From Linnemannia schmuckeri (lineage: Eukaryota > Mortierellomycota > Mortierellomycetes > Mortierellales > Mortierellaceae), in contig JANATG010000003.1 in assembly GCA_029449235.1 (NCBI GenBank), forward strand, positions 868,001 to 932,000: DNA of 64,000 bases, in the 5' to 3' direction. Shown piece after piece: positions 55,866-64,000 of the stretch (positions are counted from its first letter, which is position 1; every line of letters starts with the position of its first letter). The position numbers and the translations under genes are program-made. The notes beneath the pieces were generated by a model. It saw only the letters and a list, made by a program, of their open reading frames with translations, did no database searches and was not told where the DNA came from.

Positions 55866-56305
55866 GGTCCGTTTCTTCTTGATTGTTTTGTTGGCCTTGT
55901 GAGGAATGAACGATGAAGAAGGTGAATAAAAGGCAGAAACCAGGTCGCGTTCCTGAACAGGAAATCAAGTACATTGTGTACGTGAAGTGGACGAAAGTGA
56001 CTGTGCAAGTGACTGGCCCTTCTTTTTGTTCTCCATGCTGGACAATGTGGAGGAGAAGAGTCTCACTGTCGCCCTTCTTGCCCCTTTCCCAAACGACATT
56101 TTCCCACATATCGACAAACAGGAATATACCACATACACGCACACACACACCATCCGAACAACACAGCAATAGCAACAGCAACAGTATCGTAGCAGAGGAA
56201 CAACTGACAAAGAGAAACCCCATAAAGGAAAAGCCTGCCTTTCTTCTTTACCACACACCCAGCCTCCTCTCTCTCAGTAAACTTAGCAACACAAGCACAA
56301 ACGTC
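55866..56305. promoter_or_regulatory. Divergent promoter between SWD2 and the armadillo gene
   Basis: About 440 bp between divergent starts. It holds ACACGCACACACAC-type sequence near 56131-56146 and no clear TATA box. Plus-strand in-frame Mets from 55913 extend the armadillo frame, but the peptide is not family-like. Confidence 0.5.
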
Positions 56306-59300
56306 ATGGAGAAGCGCACCACTCGCTCCAGCTCTCGCCTCGCCGCGGCAGCAGCCAACAAAGGCAGCAACAACAGCAACCCCGAACACAACGAAAAGAA
56401 CGATGAAGGAACCAACGACAACGCTCCTGGAGTAGCAGAGGGTGTCGAAGGCGTCGACACCGCGATCGCTGCAGGTGACCAGAAGCGCAAGTCGCAGTAC
56501 AAGGCGAATACGATGCCCAAGACGACCAAGGAGGCAGTCAACAAGCGGGTCAAGGAGGATGCCCAACTTCGCAAGCAGCGTCGGGAGGAGCTTGTTAGCG
56601 CCAAGCGTTTCAAACGGTCCAAGGATCAGACTGAAGCTGGTGGAGGTAAGCTCATCGTTGGCGAAGGGGTGTTGTGTTGGTATTGTTTTGTTGGCCTGTT
56701 GGCATTTGTGATGCAGTTCACCTTTGTTGTTGTTCTCCCCCCTATCTCGTTGTCACCGCTGATGCTTAAAAAAGAATCGCCAGAGTATACCCTCGCCCGT
56801 CAGTCGAAGATGTGGGTGTCGTCCCTTTCGCTTGTCGTCGTCGTGTGCTACTCTTCCTACTTCCTTCGCGCACTCTTTGTGTGTGCGCAAATTGCCTCAC
56901 AAACCGCTTTTTTTGCTCTCGCTCTCTCCCACTCCTGTCAAAAAGAGAGGCCCGTTCATTTTTCTCCATCCACCGTCATTCGTGGTGTATCAAAAAAGCG
57001 TCTCTTTTGATCCCTCTACTTTCGCCTTCATCCGTGGCTTGATGCTCTCTTGCATCCTCATTCATCCTTGATTACTTTCTATCGCTGTTGGTTCACTTGC
57101 TCCCCTACTTCCCACGCCCTCTTTCAACACCGTTCAAAAGAAAAAGAAACAAAAAAACCCACGAGAGAAGAAAAAACTTGAAATTGGGTGCAAGTGTGAA
57201 ACTGACAGAACCACTACTTGCTCTGTTTCTTGTTCTCTTCTCTTTTTTTTTTGTAACGGGTCCTGTTGTTAGACGAAGAGGTCGAGCTGGGGAAGGATCA
57301 ACTCGATAGCGTCCAGGCGCTGCTCAAGGTAAACAATTCGCACCCCTCCTTTCCTCGCCCACCCTCCTCCTTTTAGTCTTCCGTTCTCTCTTTTGTCACT
57401 ATCGAACACACGCCTCCATTCATATACACCCTCAAACGTACATGAAATATCCAAATGATTGGCGCGCGCACCGACCCTCTACTTCCTGCCTTCACGCATA
57501 TATTGGAACCACCTGCCCGTTTGTTGCGTCTCACCCAACTGACGCCTCTTTTTTTCGAACTCAAACTATAACAATAGAGTGAGAAGAAGACTGATAAAGT
57601 TGAGGCACTCAAGATAGTCAGCGATTATCTGACAAACCACAGCGGATCCCGGGCCCTCCAGACCTTGGTCTCAAGCGAGGACTTTGCCACCATCCTGGAG
57701 GTAAGTATCTCCTGCCTCCTTTTCCTCCTACTCTTTTTTTTTTTTTTGCTCGCTTGCATAATTTTATGTATGCATGGCTTTGAAATTCACTTCCATCCTA
57801 CCTCTCCCTCACGCCTTCTCCTTTTTTCTTTTCTTTTGCTTCACTTTTTTTAGGGCTTGATAACTGGATCAGATGCAGAGGAGCAATTGCTGGCAGCTTC
57901 AGTCGTGACCAACATGGCAGCGGGTGGGTCTTCTGAACTGTGCGAGGCTGCTCTGAACACGGCCCCTCACCTGATCCAGTTCTTGGACAGCCAGAATTTG
58001 GCTCTTGTTGACCAGTCTGCTTGGGCCTTGGGCAACATTGCAGCCGATGGTCCCAAGTTCCGAGACCGCCTCAAGGATAATGGTGTACTTCCACCTCTCA
58101 TTAAGCTCTTGGACTCCAAGGTACTTTCTTACCCATAAGGCTGTTCGATATACGCTCGCAATTTTGCTGTGTTTGAGAGAAATTTAATCATGGCTGCTTG
58201 TCTCGTTTGGGATGTTGATAGGATTTGAACTTGGTGCAGACGGCTTGCTTTGCATTGTCGAACCTGGCGCGTGGAGAGGGCGCACAGCAGGAGGCTCTGG
58301 TCAAAGCTGGACTTATTAAGCCATTACTTCACCACCTTCGCGTCGACACTGTAAGTTTATGATTTCCAAAATTAGCTATGTTGCTCTTCCTAGGGAACAT
58401 CGGAACTACCTGACCAACGACGCAACCTATTGCATGTTTGATTATCAATGTCAATAGGAGCCAGCAGTGATTTCGGAGGCGGCGTGGGTGGTGGTGTACT
58501 TGACATCGGGACCTGAGAATGTGAGCACACAATTGTTGGAGCACCGTCTGATCCCGCTGTTGGTGGCACCCTTGAAGGATTTCTTGGACCAGAAGGCTCT
58601 CGCGATCCCCTTGGTACGTGCACTCGGCAACATTGCCAGCGGACCTGACAACAACACCTCAGCCTTGATCAATGAGCCAGGCTTCCTTCCTGCCATGCTC
58701 CAATTCATTCAGTCTGACTGCCGGTACGCCTTTTGCGGACGCTTGTTTCTTTAGCTATGTTATGGGTTTGTTTTGTGCCTCGTTGACTTGAGTGCCTGAC
58801 AGATTTTTTATTTTTTTATTTTTTTTTTTTTTTTTGGGGGGGGGACATTCGTTCGTATAGACCAGTCAAGAAGGAGAGTCTTTGGTTGATGTCGAATATC
58901 ACTGCAGACCACACTGGCACAGACTTGATCAAGGTGATCGACGCTGGATTCATCCCCGTCCTCTCCCAGATCGCCTCCCACCAGAATTTTGACATCCGCA
59001 AAGAGGTATTTTTACTTGATTTCACTTTATGCGCCCATTTGACTTTTTGCACTAATGTGTTTTTGACTCTACTTGACGACCAACATAATTGGCCTTTTTT
59101 GCTTTCTACACCATATACCAAAAATAGGCGGCATACAGTCTCATCAATCTGGCATCACACGGCCCAGACTACGCAAAGGCCCTCCCACACAGAGAACTCC
59201 TCCCGGGATTCTTGGACTTTATGCGCACAAAGGACCATGAGCTCATCTCCCTGGGACTGCGTTACGTCCAACTACTGCTCAACTCGGGCATCCAGGATGC

Positions 59301-59583
59301 CCCCGCACTGCTGTCGGAGATGAACGGTGTCGATGCCCTCGAGGCGGTCATCCTCTCGGACGACAGGGACCAGCATCGTCTGGCCTCGTTGCTGATGGAC
59401 ACGTATTTTGGAGAAAACAACCATGGCTCGCGTGTCCCAACCCCGATCCCAGGTACCCCTGATCCCTCCGGCCATAGCACCAATCACGGTGGGAGCAATT
59501 TGAACCCTTCTTCGGGATCATCGTCGGATCCTAGCGGCTTGCCTCCTCAATACCTGAAGCGTGCCAGCATGTCTGCAATCTAA
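56306..59583 (+). CDS. Armadillo-repeat importin-alpha / TMCO6-like protein
   Basis: Eight exons (56306-56645, 57273-57328, 57578-57700, 57854-58120, 58222-58350, about 58459-58723, 58861-59005, 59128-59583) give about 593 residues. After an Ala/Asn-rich N-terminus comes a basic IBB-like helix (KRVKEDAQLRKQRREELVSA then KRFKR). Armadillo repeats follow: QLLAASVVTNMAAGGSSELC, VDQSAWALGNIAADGPKFRD, VQTACFALSNLARGEG, ISEAAWVVVYLTSGPE and SLWLMSNITADHTGTD. Importin alpha binds NLS cargo through Trp/Asn ladders; some repeats here keep W...N (AWALGN) but others have lost Trp (CFALSN). The helix LRKQRREELVSAKR resembles TMCO6 more than canonical importin alpha. The C-terminus is disordered (PTPIPGTPDPSGHS). 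It is probably nuclear transport-related; the exact orthology is open. Intron 1 is about 630 bp, long for this window. Confidence 0.8.
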
Positions 59584-59815
59584 GCAAAGAATACCTTTTG
59601 CTTTTCTTTCTTTCCTTTGACCATTCCTTACTTTTTTTTTCGTTTGCAAAGTTATCCGCAAAATACCAAAATCCATGACTTAAAAAAAAAAATCAATGAG
59701 CTTTTTGTTGTACATAGCTTCCTTACTTCATAAAAAAATTGACTCGGAATTATGCAAAAGAGTGTTATGTTTATTATTACAAGGCGACAGAAGGAACAGA
59801 GCAAAAACGTTTAGG

Positions 59816-62800
59816 TTATGAGCTAGCGTCTAAGATCACAGATCCCGGGTCATTTTCCCTTTGCAACGTAGGTGATGGTAATGATGACACTGCTGCAGTT
59901 GATGCTGTTGAGGGAAAAGTGCCACTCACAACATCCTCCTGAACCTTCTCTTCGCCATCCTCTGGCTGTGCAGCTCCATTGCTACTGACACTGCCGGCAC
60001 TGTTGTTGTTGTTGTTGTTGTTGTTGGTCGAATCGTTCGACGGTGATGATGAAAGCTGGGGCTGAGTGGCCTTGAGGGGCGTCACACTATTGACAAGAAC
60101 AGGTGTCCAGATCTTGACATTGAACCGGTGCTGTAACCGCGTCGAAGGCACGGCTGCTGCTGCCGACTCGACACTATGCTGTTCTTCCCCCTCCTCTGAT
60201 TCAGTCGCCTTCACAGTCTCGCCTTCCTCTGAAGTCGGGCATGACGACTCAAAGTGCAGCTTCGCCTCGGGGTTCATCCAAGTTGACTTGCCCTCCTGGA
60301 ATGTGGACAAGGCCTCGGATGCTAGGTTCGCGTTCTTGAACACCACCAACACTTGACCCAGCACCTCCTTGTTAGCTGGCTTCAGCCGCCTCACTTTAGA
60401 TCCAGCTGGCAGTGCCAAATCCTCAAAGATGTCGTCTTGTGCGTCATAGCCGAAAATCTCCAGAATGTGGCCTAATGCAGGCGCCTTGTCAGCCTCTATG
60501 TATTCGATGACCAATTCAAAACAATTGTCAGTCAAATCACACATTTTCAATATAAAAATACGGTCGGGTAAGGAAGATTAGCAAAATTGATATAAATGAA
60601 TATTAGACATATGACTCACCAGAGGTAGATTTGACGTTACCGTCATATGGCATGGTAGGCACTGAATAATCGTAAAGCAGGTTATGATTTTTCTTGCCTG
60701 CATGAGGACCGGGACTACTAGTGTTGCCTCCACTGTAACCCGCAGAAGAGGACGACGAAGAGTACGAACGATTCATAGCAATGGGTGCATGTGTTGCCTG
60801 GGATGTCGTCTGGTTGTAGTGTGCGCCGGGCTGCGACTGATACTGGCCATGGAACGAGCCTCGGTGTCCCTGAGGTTGCCTCTCGCCCCCCATCGTCAAC
60901 CCATCTTGACCGTTCATGTATCCACCATCGCTCGATCCTTGGTAACGTCCACTATTTCCATACTCGCCTTGGCCTCCTCCTCCACCGCCACTTGAGGGCT
61001 GTGGGCCATTAGGGTCAAAGAGTTCGGCGGACTTTGGTGGTCTCCGCTCAATGTCGTAATGTGTAATCGCTCCATTTCCGCCAATGCCACCAGGTCCCAC
61101 TCCGGGTAAAGCCTGAGACATGACGTTCTGAGGACCTCCCATCGTCGACGAAAACTGCTGCTGGTTCACTGGAGGGATCGAATGATAATTCTTGTACGGT
61201 TTCTTGCCTCCCTGTCCTGGTTGGGCTGCTGGGTTGTACAGCGTGTTGGACTGATCATAACCCTGTCCAGCAGGATGGCCGGGTGCTTGTCCCCAGTTGG
61301 CATCATACGGTCCTTTGTGGTTGTAAGGATACCGCTGTCCACTCTGCTAAAAATGTGCCATAATAATAAGATTAGAATGTTTTCCAATGATAAGCTCAAC
61401 TGGCTCATTTACATACCAAAGATGGAAATGGCACTTACAGGGGCTTCGCCTGAGGATATTTGATGACCTTGAAATCCTGGATGCATATTAGATCCGATCG
61501 AAGGGTCGACTGACATGCCATGTGTAGGATAGAAATCGGGAGCATATTGCTGTGAGGAAGGATGGCTGGGATTGCTATCATAACCTCGGTTGTATCGCAT
61601 AGACGATTGAGGCCCTTGATTGTATGTGAAATCGTCCCTGGGGGGTGGACCGTTGAAATTTCCGGCATGATGCGGGGGATGTTGTGGTGAATTGTGCATC
61701 TGCGGGTTTGTTCTGGGGTGATTGTGGTGTTGATAGTACGGTTGAGAAGATTGGTTGCGACGACCACCACGCTGTGATACATGGTGGTGGTTGTTCGGGT
61801 GATTATTTGAAAGGTGGTGTTGGTGATACTGGTGTTGGTTGTTGTAGGAAGGATGGATACTTGGTCCAGGCTGCGAGAATTGATTAGGAGCATTGGGGTA
61901 GTTGAATCCTTGAGATGAGGGTTGCGACGAGCTGCCATGCATAGCATCCTGTTGCACATAAAAATTGGGTCCATCCTGACCTGGGGGTCCGCTTCGATCA
62001 GACCAAGGCGAAGCTGGGTTAGGGTGTAGTTGCTGGGTATAATGGTTGTTGCCGCTGTTGCTGTTATTGTTGTTAAATGTATGAGGTAGGTTGGGAGGCC
62101 CTGAAGGGTAGCCAGGCATGGGTCCGTTGTTATATGGATTGGTGTTTTGATGGTTGTTGATCTGTCCGTGCTTGGGATATGGCTTTTTGGGCACGAAGAT
62201 GGGTGCGTTCATGCCTTTCATAAAACCAGAGTTGGATTGAGTGTTATTATATCCCATACCGCCTGGGCCTCCTCCGTTATGCGTAGCAGGGCCGCTGTAG
62301 TTCCGGTGCTGTTTGTGTCCGCCGGACTGTGGGTAGGTATAAGATGCTCGTGGCCCATTGCTCATTGGTGACACAGATCCAGAATTCGGATTGGGGTTGG
62401 GTGCAAAATAGTCGTACCCTTTGGATGGCGTTCCATTTGAAGGCGAATTCACGGTGGGCGACTCTGTCAACGTCATGCCAGGACTTGGGCTCTGGAATCC
62501 ATCCTGACTAGATGACGACGAGATGGTCCGGGTCAACCCCACTGGTGTTTTGACAGTTCCCGACGACGACGACGAAGCATTGGATGTCGTGCTCTTTCGT
62601 CTCCTGACATCGGCACACTCTGCTGCAAGATCGGTCTTGGACTGCTTTGCTTTAGGCCGAAGTCCTTTGCCGGATTGCCGAGCGTTTGGGTCAGGGTTGC
62701 TGATGGTAACGGAGGGCGATGGAGACGTGCTTCGGGAGACATCGCGTGAATTTGGTAATGATGGCTGACGCCCATCTCGTTCATCCTGATCGTCCGTGTG

Positions 62801-63896
62801 TCTAGATCCTGCCCCCGATTTCCTTCCATTGGAGACCCTCGAGCGATTAGTTCCATGGGAACTCTCGTCGTTACCTTCCCGCCTTGGCGAATCCGTTTCC
62901 ACTACAATTGCGGAAGGAGAGTCGACAGGAGCAAGCGGATCAGAACTCTCGCTTGGCGATTTTGGCTTGGCCGGGACATCCTCCTGGAAAATTCGCGCTC
63001 TGGCCTTGGCGTATGCTTCTTCACGCTCCTTGATTGACATGGGTTTACGCTCTGGCTCTGATGCTCCGTCGGGTGTAGCTGATCCACTGGAAGATCTACC
63101 GGGGTTTCTCTTCAAAACCTTCATCATCTTGACGGGCTGTTCGTCCTCTTCTTCGGCTAAGTCTGAGATACGTAATGGAGGGCTAATAAAACACACGCAA
63201 TTCATGCATTAGTCAAATGGTTGGAGTGGTTTTTTTTTGTTTTTGTTTTTTGCTAGGCCTTTGCTTTCATTTCGAATATATTTGCAAGAGCGTCAATTCT
63301 TACATTGCAGATGATTCGGTCTTAAAGAGGATAATCTTTTGCGACGGATCGACGATACGGGTGAGCTTGAAGTAGTTGGCGACCTTGTGGACCATCATAC
63401 GATAGTAACCATTGAGAGTTGGGAACTCTAGTTGAGGCTGACTATTGTGCCAAGTTGAGATAATAAATAAAGGACAAAATAACAGCAGTTGCAGTTAGCA
63501 AACCATTTCGCTATTCTTTACACACATGTGACACTCATTTGTGCCATTGATCGCTATTCCGAGTGTGTAAATACAGAGCAGTAGATCGCAAGCTAAGACA
63601 TACCTCGGGTTGTTGATGAAGCTGCAAAATTCTCGGTCCAACTTCAGCAAAAAGATTCGCTCCTGTCGATTCTTGAGTGCGTTGACTAGGAACTCGTCGA
63701 GAGCCATATCCTGTGCATCGCTGCACTCTTCCTCGACTTCCAACCCTTCGAGTGCTTTTGTCAATTTGGCGACAGGTTCCTGCGACGCCGAGGTATCATT
63801 GTTCTGCATTGAAGTGGGCTCCTGAGCAGGCGGCGGGGTAGGTTTCAATATAGTGAATGACGCCTTGGCCTGGACTGGAGAAGGTTGGTCCTCGGT
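59816..63896 (-). CDS. R3H-SUZ domain RNA-binding protein (5' end outside window)
   Basis: Exons seen on the minus strand: 63896-63604, 63441-63304, 63182-61440, 61346-60620 and 60495-59816; earlier exons lie beyond the right edge. The R3H domain reads NRQERIFLLKLDREFCSFIN, NPSQPQLEFPTLNGYYRMM and HKVANYFKLTRIVD. The SUZ motif follows (KPMSIKEREEAYAKARARIF). A long Asn/Gln/Pro/Gly/Ser-rich region spans about 600 residues, then a SUZ-C-like motif (HYDIERRPPKSAELFDPNG). The C-terminal region (GHILEIFGYDAQDDIFEDL, LGQVLVVFKNANLASEAL) looks like an RRM-type fold. This architecture resembles the R3HDM/ARPP21/Encore group, which bind RNA and affect mRNA stability or translation (family knowledge). 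The splice after STSG is fixed by phase. Confidence 0.82.
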
Positions 63897-64000
63897 CTAA
63901 AAAACAGCAAGGAAAACATAAAGAAGTTAGAGATCGAGATTTGACTAAAGGTGTCCGGTGCAATTTCAATAGACTCCACAGTCGTTGTGTGAAGAGAGGA

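Overview
The window looks like nuclear DNA of a filamentous fungus, most likely an early-diverging lineage such as Mortierellomycetes (Mucoromycota). Genes are dense and on both strands. Almost every conserved gene is cut by short GT-AG introns of about 70-250 bp. Core promoters are C+T-rich, and long poly(A)/poly(T) runs lie in introns and intergenic gaps. The phylum call is inference from gene style and protein resemblance, not from a database search. No rRNA, tRNA, CRISPR array or intact transposon was seen. Exon models were built by hand; where stated, exon lengths sum to a multiple of three.

Layout. 1-6.3 kb: housekeeping genes, namely the 3' end of GLE1 (mRNA export), RRP7 (ribosome biogenesis), a DASH Spc19-like kinetochore protein with a long C-terminal extension, and the SNARE VTI1. 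6.6-9.6 kb: small secreted proteins, namely a His/Lys/Gly-rich peptide precursor and a head-to-head pair of secreted C2-domain paralogues sharing one promoter. 9.6-12.5 kb: gene-poor, with a frameshifted coding relic. 12.6-17.6 kb: two tandem FAD monooxygenase genes (copies A and B). 19.1-27.6 kb: ATE1, VPS26 and a vacuolar M28 metalloprotease (PFF1/ERMP1 type). 28.4-30.6 kb: monooxygenase copy C, identical to copy A over 2,129 bp including introns. 30.8-31.7 kb: the SNU23/ZMAT2 splicing factor. 32.3-34.4 kb: a tandem pair of intronless four-helix membrane proteins with a conserved promoter block. 34.9-36.4 kb: a disordered S/T-P-rich protein. 36.7-38.9 kb: an anchored aspartic protease with a large insertion. 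39.8-45.5 kb: two tandem hormone-sensitive-lipase-type hydrolases. 45.5-49.1 kb: a large gap with one doubtful small gene. 49.1-54.0 kb: a Zn2Cys6 transcription factor whose zinc cluster is split over five exons. 54.1-55.9 kb: SWD2/WDR82. 56.3-59.6 kb: an armadillo-repeat importin-alpha/TMCO6-like protein. 59.8 kb to the right edge: an R3H-SUZ RNA-binding protein, cut by the window end.

Two themes stand out. The accessory genes (monooxygenases, C2 proteins, four-helix proteins, lipases) all occur as local paralogue sets, while the housekeeping genes between them are single copy. In addition, monooxygenase copies A and C carry the signature of very recent gene conversion: a sequence-identical gene body with diverged first codons, last codons and flanks.
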